Origin: Otatea glauca
Taxonomy: Eukaryota; Streptophyta; Magnoliopsida; Poales; Poaceae
Length of the DNA stretch: 64,000 nt
Reading direction: 5' to 3'
Assembly (NCBI GenBank): GCA_036346275.1
Contig: CM070711.1
Span: 53,445,435-53,509,434, forward strand
Shown here: positions 48,481 to 60,800 of the stretch, in pieces
Layout: every line of letters starts with the position of its first letter
How positions within the stretch are numbered: position 1 is the first letter of the stretch
Program-made: the position numbers and the translations under genes
Notes under the pieces: model-generated
Seen by the model: only the letters and a program-made list of their open reading frames with translations
Told to the model about the DNA's origin: nothing
Database searches by the model: none

Positions 48481-48867
48481 ATATATATTAGTGAAACAAA
48501 TCAAACATGCTCACAGAGCGATACAAGACTATTAGTTAAAAAATGAGAACTACTTGCGGAAATAAATAAAAAATATTAGTGGAAAAAACCAAGGCAGTTA
48601 GTTGAAAAAATTAATAAATTTATAGTGTAAAACAATTATAAAAAAGACCTACTACAAGGGTAAAAAAAAACTGCAATTGAAAAGAAAGAAATAAAGTATA
48701 ACTAAACGGTATAGAAGTGAAACAGGGATAGGCATTCACGACAGGGTCACAGCACAGGAACGTTGGTGGCCCATTTCTTCTCACCGGCGCTACCAGCACG
48801 AGGCCCTCTGCATCTTCTTTCACGCGCTTGGCGTCCTTGGGCCGTTGGTCAATCCTTTACAGGCCTA

Positions 48868-50393
48868 ATTCTTCAACGGCCCATACACTCTTCCACCTGA
48901 CGCTTCTGTCGAACGCTTCGCCGTCTCCTCCGAGTCTTGGACTCAAGTTCCCCGACTTTCCCCCGTGATAGCGCTTCCCGCCGTCGAACCCCTCCTCTCT
49001 CCCAACACCCGCTGCGAAGCCGTCGACGTCGACTCCGATGGCATCCGTCCCGTTGCTGCCGCCGCCGCTTCCTCCATCGCCCACTATTTCCTCCCCCGCG
49101 CAACCGCTGCTGGGGTCCGGTCCGGCGGTGGCAACGCTCCTGGAGTCCTGGTGCGGCATCTCCCGGAGGAGATCCCGCGGTAGGTGCGTTTCCGCCTCTA
49201 ACCCCACTACGGCACCACTTCCGTCCGCCTCTGGGCTCGTGCAAAGTACTCTTCTCCTCATCATTTTCTCTACTTGTTTGTGTGTGTGTGTGTTGGGGGG
49301 GGGGGGGGGGGGGTTTCGCATGTTGATAATTACTGTACGGTAATGTGGTTTAGCTAGTAGAACAGCTTACGTGATGGTGAAATGGCGCACAGAGTTAGCT
49401 ATTGGTTTACTGGATATATGCTCAACGGTTTATCTCCCTGATACACTAGTTCATGTAAATGTATACATGTTTAATGGGAAATTTCTAGAGTGTCACGAAC
49501 ATAGAAACATTGATCATTTTGTATACAACACATTATTTCCAGATAATATTTTTTTTTAAATGTTTGGATGTCCGATTGTCCATGGAACATCCAAGAATTC
49601 CTTTCAAGTAAGTAGATATGTTTGAACCGGGTTATTGCATGCAGATGTGTAGAAAGAAAGAAAGAATGCAATTTGATCACACCTAGTATATGCAGAAATT
49701 TGAAAGCTTAATTAATGGAGATCGAGCACAAAATTTGACACCATGGAGAGAATAAAAGGGACACGCATGTTAAAAAAAAATGATGGTGTGATGGGATCTT
49801 CCCCCACACTTCGTATTAAGGTAGAAGTATAGGGCTTGAACTTGGGTGGTGGGTTCGCAACCTTATGAGCCCACCATTGTACCCCAAGAGAGGGACACGT
49901 GTGTTTATACAAGTTTGGGGATGTGCCGGACACCCTAGTATAAATTTCTAATTGTGTGCCTTGCTCTCAGACATCTGAGCACTTAATAATTTTTTAGATT
50001 TTGAAATTTCAAACTGTATTTATTCAATTACATGCCATTTCAAAGTTGTAAAGATTACTTTGCCTCAATTTGGACTGTGATATTTCATTTGAAAAAAGGG
50101 GAAAATGGGTCAATGACACAAGACTAATTTGATTAAAATGATATTTTTTTCTTTCAAAATCGGTGCTTCTCCTGACAGAATTGATTTACTGTATAAATAG
50201 TTATAATGACTAGCCCTCGTATGTGCATGGGCTGACAGTTATTTCTAACAGTCACAACATCAGTCTCCCTTTCATTGTTTCAGGGTGTGCTGTGCTCTAA
50301 AAACTATTTTCATGGCAATGTATTGATGTATTTATAATACAAGTTCATGTTTTTAGGAAAGAAAATGGGGCTGCCTTGGAGAGCTGGCTTCAA
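48868..50393 (+). other. Possible two-exon gene fragment, unproven
   Basis: A GC-rich segment (48868-49181) opens after a stop at 48866. A plausible donor (CCCGCG|GTAGGTG, ~49181) pairs with an acceptor (TTTTTAG|GAAAGAAAATG, ~50357). In one frame the join reads ...VRHLPEEIPR-KENGAALESWLQR, with the codon split correctly; this frame has no ATG after the stop. Another frame (MASVPLLPPP..., from 49038) also joins in phase. No downstream exons found and no family recognised. It may be a dead 5' gene fragment. Confidence 0.2.
49277..49313. repeat. (TG)n followed by a 19-base G run
   Basis: TGTGTGTGTGTG at ~49279-49292, then nineteen consecutive G (49295-49313). Likely unstable in length and a likely sequencing or assembly trouble spot. 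Confidence 0.9.
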
Positions 50394-50807
50394 AGGTACA
50401 ATCCAAATTATTAATTTATAATAACATTTGTGCAGAGAAAACTTACCCTTTTTGTTAGGATTAATTTTGCTATTTTATATGATCCACAGTAGCCTTGCAA
50501 AAATGATAAATTTAATTTTACTAGAATGTGAATTGGGGAACAATTAATGGTATAATTCCACAGACAAATTAATTAAAAAGGAATAATCTTTAATTTTGCT
50601 AGGAGTAAATCTTTTCCATACCATATTAAGAGTCCTACTGATTGGCTTGGTCCATCCCTATTTGGCCAAACTTAAGTTGGCTTGGTTGAGCATTGTTTAA
50701 GAGTGTTGTCCTCTATTTTTCTATATCACAAAGAATTTAGACTAAGCTCAGATTTCTACAAAAAAAAAAAAAAACAGATCAACTATCACTCGTTTATTGG
50801 GTAGACC
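49320..50807. other. AT-rich intergenic DNA
   Basis: No gene or clear element apart from the doubtful exon near 50357-50393 and a poly-A run at ~50759-50774. Confidence 0.4.
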
Positions 50808-50978
50808 ATAGTTGCCAGAAATGCGGTTCATTCGAGTCGCCGTACGGGATTCGGATTCGCGGTTCGCCACTTTTTCTTCCAATTTCCTCTGTGAATATGA
50901 ATCTCACCCTAAACTGGTTCAGGTTCGACAAATCCGGTTCGCGATTCATGGGGCTTTACAGTGAATCCGGTAACTATG
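50808..50978. mobile_element. Small Mutator-like MITE of CGGTTCG words
   Basis: About 171 bp. Ends are (C)ATAGTTGCC and GGTAACTATG. Flanking GGGTAGACC (50799-50807) and GAGTAGACA (50979-50987) match at 7 of 9 positions. The interior is a mosaic of GCGGTTC / GAATCGCG / GGATTCG words in both orientations. It resembles the elements at 13223, 30353 and 53242 in plan but not in sequence. Confidence 0.6.
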
Positions 50979-50987
50979 GAGTAGACA

Positions 50988-51952
50988 AAGAAAAGTGAGC
51001 ATAAGAGGAAAACAAAAGTATCATATGTCCTGGGAGGCATTTTGGATTTATCTGAAATTTGTTATTTTATTATGGAGCTCTGTTAATGCATTTATGTGAA
51101 TGTCTACGAAAGCTAGCTCGCCAGCATTGTTCCAGCTCAGAAATATTTTTCTAAAAGGTTTTGTGCGTACCATGGGAATTGTTTATGTATTGATAAATAT
51201 TGCCACCTTTAGCACCTTTCTCTCTGCCGTTTGCATAGGAATTAGCTTGTCTTATATTTTCCTCTTTCAAAAAGGAGTCTAGAAACAATGAACGATTAAA
51301 AAAAACACGATGAAGCATTTCACAAATAACAGCTGGAGGTGTCTGTAGAGGGGAAATCCGCATGGCAAAGTTATCTAGCTCAGAAACAGCCTCTAGATAA
51401 AGGAGTCATATGTATCACATGAGTTATTTGGGTTATGAGAACATCTTCACCCACCATCACCTTCATCACACATTCGTACACTTGTTCTTGCCAATTTTGC
51501 ACACCGGAATTGAATAAACAAATTATGCAATCTTTTATGAAAAAGTGTTTTTTGAACACAGATATGTATAACAGTATGCACATTGTAAACACAATTAATG
51601 GATAATCATATATTTGTGGTTTGGAAAATATGTACTGCACCATGGGAGCTCATAGTCTAGTACTAAATTAATCTTCATGAAATGAGAAATTTCAAAATAA
51701 ATAGAAAACTAGAAAAATATTTTCAAAAGAATTGTATTCTCTTGATACCAAAAGGCAAGGGCAAAATGGGGAAAACGAACAAAAGGGGGTTTACAGTGAA
51801 TTGGTGATGCTCTGGGGAGCACTTGGGAGAAATGTGAACCTCGTCTTGTCTCCTTTCCCTGCATGGATGTAATGCCAGAGGCGTCCAGCCTTTTCACAGT
51901 TGTCGATGCCTTCACACAATTCACCCCTGCCAGTCTACCCTCCTTCCCCCTC
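50988..51952. other. Upstream region of the AGPase gene
   Basis: AT-rich far upstream, becoming C/T-rich within ~150 bp of the TATA box. No ORF supported. It should contain the tissue-specific control elements of the gene; I do not see an unambiguous endosperm motif. Confidence 0.5.
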
Positions 51953-51960
51953 TTTATAAG
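51953..51960 (+). promoter_or_regulatory. TATA box of the AGPase large-subunit gene
   Basis: TTTATAAG in a pyrimidine-rich context. The start of transcription would be near 51985. The first exon is non-coding and ends at ~52058 (TTCTATTT|GTAAGTAT), followed by a 705-bp leader intron to 52763. A leader intron is known for maize Shrunken2. Confidence 0.7.
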
Positions 51961-52787
51961 CACACCATCATCACCACACAGTGCATCAATTGGAGCCACG
52001 AGGACTATTGGAAAGCCAAGCACAACGTTGATACTTCAATCACTGTGGTGTTCTATTTGTAAGTATATGGTTTCGTCCCATCTTTATTCCTTCTTTTATT
52101 TCATACCTGTGAAATTGTTAATGATAAGATGGTGAAATGGTATCAACCATGTACTCCAAATGGATCTGAATGGTTGTTTTCTATGAGATTTTTGGGCTAT
52201 AAAATTTAGTAAAATGCTTTGTTCTTTATCTTTGGTGTGGAAGTGTTTGTAAGTATGATGCAACAAGATGGGTCCCCTGTTTTGCTCTTGGATTCTTTGC
52301 GTTCTGGAGCTTTCTCCATATTTGGATTTGTTATTGTTGCCAGTAATGGATTGTGAGGCATATGCCTTGTTGCATCAAGAAAGCCTGATTTGATTCTAAA
52401 ATCGTGATAATGGCATGTAATTTTCCCCCTTTCGAGGTTTTCATGACCCTTGTACCTTGTTTTAATTTGTTTGAGGAACATCCTTTTACATTGTAATTTT
52501 TAGGAAGTTGTATATCTCAGTTCGGTCCTAAGGTCTTATGTTGTAGTGCATGCGAAGATGGCAGAAACGTTATTTAACTTGATTCTGGTTTTGTTTCTTC
52601 ATTACTAGGATCAAGGCCAGCAATTAGTTCACTTATTTTCGCTCTTGTCTTTTCTCTATCCCTTGGGAAATGTGATGGTAGAATTGTGACGACAAAAGAT
52701 TGAGTCCATCGTAAATATTTTCTTGCTGTACAGGAATTACTTATTCATTTATGTGACTTGCAGGTGTGCCTAGTAGTTGGAGTAGGC

Positions 52788-55700
52788 ATGCAGTTCATGC
52801 TACCATTGGATGGGAACGCGTGTGCACAACCAATGGGAAAAGCTGGTGAGGGTGCTGGAAGTGAGAGGTTGATGGAAAGATTGAAGATTGGGGGCATCAA
52901 GCAGGAGAAAGCATTGAAGAAGAGGTGTTTTGGTGGTAAAGTTACCGGGACTGCACAATGTGTGCACACCTCAGATACTGGAGCAGACACTTTTGTAAGC
53001 ATCCAACTCCCTTGTAATTTGGTGGTATGGTGTTTTTCTATTACATTTGTACTTGTAAAATTTTATTCAGACTGGATAATTGCAATTGTTTGAGATTATA
53101 TAGAATTGCTGCTTTGATGGCTGCATTCTACAAAAGGAAATCTTGGTATACTACAATAAGAACGTATAGAAATAAACTTTTGAATATGCTTTTCTGGCTA
53201 TTACATATCCTAGATCCTAGTTAGGAGATCTTGTTGTCTAGCAAGGTCATTAAAGCGATAAGGCGAGGGGAGGTGACTCACCACCTCTTTACCATCAAAG
53301 CGCTTAAGGCGCGCGACGAGGTGATGTCATACACACATCCTAACCTAGTATAGCAACATAATTGAGAGCACTGATCAGTAGCTAGTAGCACACCAACATA
53401 GTAACACACAATCCTCAATCGGTATTTCTCCTCAGTCCTCAATGCATATATATGAATATATCCTCATTCGGTCATTCCTCCTCAGTTGGTCAGTCCTCAA
53501 TCCTCATCGGCATACTACATACGAGGGGAGTAGAGCAGCTGCAGGGCAAAAGTAGAGGGAGGGCAGACTAGCTGCATGGCAGAGGGGAGGGGAGGCCTAC
53601 CAGGGGGTGACGAGGGGAGAGGACTAGAGAGAGGCAGATTTAGACTCTGGAGATTGGGGGGGGGGCAACGGAGGAGACGGCGGAAGGGAAGAGGAGAGAA
53701 GCCTATGGCAGGGAACCATACCCGATGGTTGGATTTGGCCTCTGGAGCAGAGGCGGCGGCGGTGCCGGAGCAAAGGAGGCTTGCGTCAGAGCAAAGGAGG
53801 AGGCGCGACGCGGTGACTCCCACACCAGAGCAGAGGAAGCATGACGTCTGCTTCAGGCCGTCACAACGCCATACGACGCAATGGTCATAAGGCGGACGCC
53901 ATACCCATCTCTGGCAAGGCGACGGCGTGGCGCAGCCCTTGGACCACTTTACCACTTAAGCGACAATTTAATAACCATGTTGTCTAGTTCTCCTGAAATA
54001 TATAATTGTCTATCCCATCCTTCATTTAGTTTGTAGTCATATAAGTTCTCTGAATTGTTTATCAATTGTATATATAAATGCATGATTTATGTGCTTATAT
54101 ATCATTATTTTTGGGTAATCTAACTGAGTCCAAAATTTATAGCATCTCCAAACACAATCCCCCCGGAAGAATTATGCTGATGCAAACCATATTTCTGCTG
54201 TCATTTTGGGTGGAGGCACTGGAGCTCAACTCTTTCCTCTGACAAGCACAAGGGCTACGCCTGCTGTAAGAGAAGCACCAACAAACATCAAATAGTGATT
54301 GCTCTATTATACAGATAGTAAATTTCACATTCTATTTTGTCTTACATCAATATGCTAGAACTACAGTGTAGATTTGGACTCTCTTTTCATTTTCAAGAAG
54401 TGATAAGTTTGACATCTGTTCTTAAAGTTTTTCACTTGGTTTCTTGATTGCAGTAATTGTGCATAACCGGTAATTGTTTCTTCATATAATCACTTACTAT
54501 ATCTTCTCCCGACCCAAGTCTAATAAGATACATTAGCCAAGCATCAAACCAACATAACCATAAGACAGTAAAGATGTTACTTTACAAGTTCTGTAACTTT
54601 TATTTAACTGGCCAAAATGCTTATATTTTTGGTCCTGATGTTCCTGAAGCCTTCAATTTTAATTATCACGTTGTCAAGGCTATCAATGACTAGTAGGTAG
54701 TCATTAGCGTCTTCTGTTAATGGATGGTCTAATTTTTTGCTTTCTTGTTGTATTACTCAGGTTCCTGTTGGAGGATGTTATAGGCTTATTGATATCCCTA
54801 TGAGCAACTGCTTCAATAGTGGCATAAATAAGATATCTGTGATGACTCAATTTAATTCTGCTTCTCTTAATCGCCATATTCATCGTACATACCTTGGTGA
54901 TAGGATCAACTTTACTGATGGATCTGTAGAGGTAATTTACCTCAATTTCTTACATGTTTGAGTGGGAATAACTTCATATTATGACGGTGTTCAGTATTTA
55001 AAAGGGGGTGATCACTGATTGCTAGCAGGCATTAATTGAGCTAGTCTTGCCAACATATAGGTATTGGCTGCTACACAAATGCCTGAAGAACCTGTTGGAT
55101 GGTTCCAAGGTACAGCAGATGCTATCAGAAAATTTATGTGGGTACTTGAGGTAATTAATTTTCCCAGGAATTAGTAGATAGTCATTCTTGTAGCATATTT
55201 CTTTTATTTGGGGTCATGAAGTACCACTTCTGTTGTGCACTTATTCAGGATTATTACAATCACAATGATATTGAGCACATTCTAATCTTATGCGGCGATC
55301 AGATTTATCGGATGAATTACATGGAACTTGTACAGGTGTGTCATGTTCTCATTCTTTTTGCTTCGTGCATGTCTTGATTTTGGATTGACCAATTATATTT
55401 GGCATATATTATTTGCAGAAACATGTTGACGATAATGCTGAAATTACCATATCATGTGCTCTGGTTGATGAGAGGTAAATCAATTGTTGGCCATCCTGGT
55501 TTAATGAGCATGCCTTTTAATTATCCAACATAAGATGCATGTGTTCTAATTTGCTTTCTTTTTTTTCGGAAGCCGAGCCTCTGACTATGGACTAGTGAAG
55601 TTCGATAGTTTAGGCCGTGTAACCCATTTTTTTGAGAAACCAATGGGTGCCGACTTGGAAGCAATGGTTAGAAATTCTTCTCTTTCTTCCTTTTTTTTGT

Positions 55701-57297
55701 GGTGATTCCGATCCTTGGTTCATCCATACTGTTGGCCCGTAAAGAAATGATTATCTACTATGTCATAGAATCTAACATTTAAGCCACTGATCATTGCAGA
55801 AAGTGGATACCAGCTTCCTCAGCCATGCAGTAGGCAACACACAACGATATCCCTACATTGCATCAATGGGGGTTTATGTCTTCAAAAGAAACACACTTTT
55901 AGACCTTCTGAAGTAAGTATTTTATCTTGTGATAATCCAGTTTGCTTCCTAGTTTGTCCACTAATAGTGGCATTCTTAGGTCGAAATATTCGCAGCTGCA
56001 TGATTTTGGATCTGAAATCCTTCCAAGAGCTGTGCTAGAGCATAATGTGCAGGTACATTTTGAACAAATGTTTCCTCCATAATTTCCTTCATCTAGGAAA
56101 TTGGTTTCAATTCCACTAGTTTAACTAATATCTAATAGGAGAGCACTTTTTACATTGTCTGCATGCAGCATAAACTAACATCCAATGGAACTTTATTGTG
56201 TTAGGCATGTATCTTCACAGACTATTGGGAGGACATTGGAACAATCAAATCATTTTTTGATGCAAACTTGGCCCTCACTGAGCAGGTATTCTGTCATATA
56301 CATATTGCGTACACACTACATATTGCATGAGACCTAGTTCCTGTTCATTGTTCATCTGTTAATTTATTGTCCAATAGTTGATTGAATCTGAGCACAAATC
56401 CAACTCACATGTTTCTCCATTCCAGCTCCTGAAGTTCGAATTTTATGATCCAAAAACTCCTATCTTCACTTCACCTCGGTACTTGCCTCCAACAAGATTG
56501 GAGAAGTGCAAGGTATAAATCATGGGAACACAGTTGTTGCCTTAAATCACAACATATGCCTATCTAAAGTTTGGATTTGTCTCCGCAGATCAAAGATGCA
56601 ATCATCTCTGATGGCTGTTTCTTGAGTGAATGTACTATCGAGCATTCTGTTATTGGAGTCTGTTCACGCCTTAGCCCTGGATGCGTACTCAAGGTACATA
56701 CTCTGTTAAGACGTAAGCTCATATTTTGCACTTTCTTGTGCACCAGATATTGATTTGGACAGGCGATGTCAAGGCTAGATTGGTTACTATTTGAAAATTT
56801 GCAGTGATTCTCATTTAATTTTGCACTTTCTAATAATCACAGGATACAATGATGATGGGCGCAGACCTATATGAAACTGAAGAAGAAACTTCAAAGGTAC
56901 TGCTAGAAGGCAAGGTTCCAATCGGTATAGGAGAGAACACAAAGATAAGGTGAGGCTTACATGAACCAATATATACATATGTATTGCTATCACTACTTGC
57001 GATTTACCGTGTTTCACACATACCTGAGACCTTCATTTGATGATTCTTAGGAACTGCATCATCGACATGAATGCTAGGGTTGGGAGGAATGTGGTCATTA
57101 CAAACAGTGAGGTGAGACAGTACATCTAAGTGACTCCAAAAGTTTGTTCATCTGTTCAGCACTGGTAAATATATGGTTTCCACTCTTTATGATAGGGTGT
57201 CCAACAGGCCGATCACCCGGAAGAGGGGTACTACATAAGGTCTGGAATTGTAGTGGTCCTAAAGAATGCAACCATCAAGGACGGATCCATCATATAG
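52788..57297 (+). CDS. AGPL2: ADP-glucose pyrophosphorylase large subunit, Shrunken2/AGPL2 type
   Basis: Glucose-1-phosphate + ATP gives ADP-glucose + PPi, the committed step of starch synthesis; large and small subunits form a heterotetramer. Fifteen coding exons: 52788-52994, 54143-54265, 54761-54931, 55061-55150, 55249-55335, 55419-55474, 55573-55666, 55800-55912, 55980-56052, 56205-56285, 56426-56512, 56589-56693, 56843-56949, 57051-57111, 57196-57297. All introns are GT-AG, phases agree, and 518 aa result (rice and maize homologues are ~516-518). Visible: nucleotide-binding GGGTGAQLFPLTSTRATPA (~92-110), PVGG, GDQIYRMNY (213-221), sugar-phosphate FEKP (265-268), WEDIGTI (346-352), C-terminal beta-helix (~390-518). 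The start has no transit peptide, so a cytosolic endosperm isoform is likely (inference). Residue 241 is Leu where I recall Pro in homologues. Looks intact. Confidence 0.97.
53242..53978. mobile_element. Mutator-like element in intron 2 of the AGPase gene
   Basis: A 737-bp element with a perfect 9-bp duplication GTTGTCTAG (53233-53241, 53979-53987). The left end is CAAGGTCATTAAAGCGATA and the right end CGACAATTTAATAACCAT. The subterminal parts repeat AAGGCG / CGCTTAAG / GTGGTAAAG words in both orientations. The core (53520-53940) is GC-rich with a 104-codon plus-strand frame and a longer antisense frame, both without recognisable domains. It does not touch splice sites. Confidence 0.9.
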
Positions 57298-57722
57298 AAC
57301 GAAACGAGCCTGCAAATCAAGCACCTGCGATCATCTTGACAAGCCGACAAGCGCGACCAAGGTATGACGAGAAGAGGTGGCCAGAAAGGCAGCAGGAGTT
57401 GGATGTAATAGCCATAACATAGCCTGCCATGGCTTAGTTGTCGTTCTTGGTTGCTGTTATATGCAATAAGCTACCTGATGAAGTTGCAGCAACCTTTTTA
57501 TGAATCTTAATATGGGAAGAACACTAATATCTATCGTCCCAATTTTTGCCACCGTGCGGTAACCTGTCTTCTACAAAACTTGCACTGAAATTGAACTCCG
57601 AGTACATCTGGAAGAAGCAGGTAGTAGGGAATACGACATCTGTTATTCCATTGCTAACAGATTAGATCCCAACTCCAATTACGGTGTGCTTGGTTTGGAG
57701 CCACGGTTAGACATACAAATTA
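57298..57722 (+). other. 3' untranslated region and flank of the AGPase gene
   Basis: GC-moderate sequence after the TAG stop; the transcript end probably lies at ~57480-57660. The exact polyadenylation site is not clear. An LTR begins at 57723, roughly 425 bp after the stop codon. Confidence 0.5.
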
Positions 57723-58028
57723 TGTTGTGGCTGTTGAATAAACTGATTGACGTAGATCAATCCAAATGTCAATCAAGAATATACGAAGAATAATCACACT
57801 ATTGAATAATAAAATGATCGCCAAAGATCAATCTAAATGTCAATCAAGAATACATGAAGAACAATCACAATAGATGAAAACAAGATAGACGGAGATCAAC
57901 TCTTTTTTCTTTTTAATGATTGTAGATTTATTCTCTTGTACAATGGGGGCTATATTTATACCAAATATCCCTTAGGGTTAGTTTTGAAATTCGCTTACCA
58001 AAACCAAAAGTCCGATTATATCTTAACA
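57723..58028 (-). repeat. 3' LTR with internal 71-bp tandem duplication
   Basis: Two imperfect copies of a ~71-bp unit beginning TTGAATAA (near 57734 and 57802) contain GATCAATCNAAATGTCAATC. A TATA-like TATAAATATAG lies on the minus strand at ~57961-57951. Confidence 0.75.
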
Positions 58029-58649
58029 CTCCTCCTTGGGCGAATATCGTGTAATGCAAATGTCTCATCAAAAACTCCTAACCTTGTGGGAAAAAAAGAT
58101 GGATAAAAGAGTACGTTGCATTCGCATATTGTGTTACATTTGTTGCCTCATTAAAAATCTTCATGTGAGAACTTTAGGAAAACTCGCTAAGGAAAAAAGT
58201 GTAACTTGTAATCTTCTGGATTATGATAGTATCTTCAGGATCATACTAAGAGTTATGGTTTAGGGATTTACTCCTATTGAACTCTGCATATATCTAAGTC
58301 ATCTCATTCCAATGCCACGAATACATCTTTGGAAACTAAATGTTAGCAGAAACTTAGTAAATAAATCGGCCAATTTCACAAGAGTTAATTTGCAAGATCT
58401 TTACATCACTGTTCTTCTGGAGTTCATGAGGATAGAAAAGTTTAGGAGCAATATGCTTTGTGATATTGCTTTTGACATAACCCATTTGCATTTATGCGAC
58501 ACAAGCAGCATTATCTTCATAGATAATTGTGGGGGTATTGACGGTATTAATGCCAAATGACTTCTGGAAATGGCTAATCACACATCTTAGCCAAACACAT
58601 TCATATGAGGCTTCATATAATGCAATTATCTATGAGTAATTGGTAGAAG

Positions 58650-60800
58650 TAGCTATCAAGGTCTGCTTAGAAGACTGCTAAGAAATGGTTGTACTATCGT
58701 AGAGAAACACATACACAATATGAGATTTGGAACTATAGGGACCAGATAGATATCCAACATTCGTATATCCCACCATGATCGAGTCTTGGTCCTTCCAGGA
58801 AAATAAGCTAAGATCTTTTGTACCTTGGAGGTATCTGAGTAAAGTCTTGATATTAGCAAAATGACTTCTAGTTGGAGTTGCACTATGTTTAGCTAGCAAA
58901 TTTACTGCGACTATAATATGAGACTTGGTGTAATTCGCAAGATACATAAATGCTCCTACAGCACTTAAATATAGAACTTTAGGTCCTAAGATTTCCTCAT
59001 TTTCCATCATCCGTCTGAATGGGTTTTTATCCACTTCAAGGGATCTTACAACCATGGGGATGTTCAAAGGATGAGATTTATCCATATTGAAATTTTTCGA
59101 TACCTTCTTCATACAGGAGACTGATGTACAAAGATTTCTTTGGGGAAATACTCTAGCTACAGGTCTAAGCAATATTTAGTTTTACCCAAATCTTTCACCT
59201 TAAATTCCGTCATAAGATAAGAACTTACTTTCTTTATGTCCTCTATGGTTTCGATGATATTTAAATCATCAACATAGACAGAGATGATACATAATCTATT
59301 TTGGGATTTTTTTATGAACATATAGGAACAATCATCATTATTGGAGTATCTCTTCTTCAAGAGGAACTCACTAAGTCGGTTGTACCACATTCTCCCTGAT
59401 TGTTTTAATTCGTATAGTGACCTATGCAGTTTGACACTATACATGTTGCGGTTAATTTTATTAGGATCCGAAATTTTGACTTCTTCAGAGACTCATATAA
59501 ATATATGTATCCAGTGACTCATATAAATATGCGATCACAACATCCATCAATTGCATTGCCAAGCTCAAATTAGCTACAATCGAAATCAAATATCAGAACA
59601 TTATTCCACTCATTGCAGGAGAGTAAATTTTATCATAATCAATATTGGGTCTCTTTTGTGAACCTTTGTGCTACAAGCCTCGCTTTTTTTATCTCAAAAC
59701 CTAGTTGTTTTAATTTCTATTCTAAATGAAAACCTATTTTGATCCTATAGGGAACATTTTAGAAGGTGTTCGGTTAATAGGACCAAATACTTTCCTTTTG
59801 TTAAGCAAGCGCAATTCTACCTCAATTGGTTCTTTCCATTAACCCAATATGAGTGCTTTTGGTACTCTGTCATGGACTTTAGTTTTGGATCCAACTAAAT
59901 AGTTTTAGCAATTTTTAAGGCAAAATATATATCGACAATTGTAGTATTTCTTTTATACAACTCTCATAAATCCACATAATTAGTGGATATTTCTTCATTA
60001 ATTTCTTCCAGCTCCTCATGATTTTTCACAACGATAGAGTCTGGGTGTTCCGATCTCCTAGCGTCAGATTGTGCACGCAAGTATTTGCTGGGGTTACCAC
60101 CTTTAGGATAGCTCACCTCAGGGATTTTTTCAACATCAAGTTGAGCTTCTTCCACTGTCTTGGCGTGTGATTTGTCTTGTTCGGTTCTTTGTTTCTACGG
60201 ACATCTTCGCAGAATTAAGACCTGTGTGCTTGGAGGTCTCCTACTCTTCTTATCATGAGGGGTAAGAATGAATTCAATATTTTTCCGGATATTTCCACTC
60301 TTTACGGTGCGTTTACTGCAGTTATATGAGATTTTGTCACTCCCTTATGATTAGTGAAGGCATTTAGCAGATTTATTATCCTTCAACTTCAAGTTTGTAT
60401 TCTTTAGTATGTGGGTTTAAGGACTGAATGCCTCTAACATTCCAATCTATTTCTCGGTATTCTTTAGTGTGGTACTTTTCTCTCCCCAATGTTAGGAAAT
60501 TACCCTCATCAAAGATACAGTCAGCGTACCGAGTCGTATACAGATCTCTTGTCATAGGCTCTAGGTATTTAATAATTGACAAAGATTCATAACATACATA
60601 GATCCCTAACGTCTGGTGAAGGCCCATGGTTGTACGTTGTGGTGGTAAGATTGGCATATATACAACATAGCCAAATTTTCGCAGGTGAGAAATACTTGGT
60701 TCTTTCCCATGCACTATCTGCAAAAGAAAAATTTTATAGTATACAACTGGTCTGAGTTGAATTAATATAGTAGTGTGTAGCACTGTGTGCCCCAATAACT
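58650..60800 (-). pseudogene. Decayed Copia reverse transcriptase and RNase H
   Basis: On the minus strand from high to low: post-integrase linker (60795-60376), acidic linker (60155-59964), reverse transcriptase start (DVV.AYLY near 59545), YVDD at ~59277-59266, and the thumb/RNase H region (59172-58678) with YLQGTKD and a DxxG-like RNase H start. Several frames and stops. The RT is split between at least two frames near 59160. Confidence 0.85.

Noticed and set aside
48857..49321. 154-codon minus-strand ORF rich in Gly, Pro and Arg
   Set aside because: GC-composition artefact overlapping open frames on the other strand; low complexity and it begins in the G-run microsatellite.
53515..53955. 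Open frames on both strands within AGPase intron 2
   Set aside because: They lie wholly within the GC-rich core of a Mutator-like element with a perfect 9-bp duplication; no domain visible.
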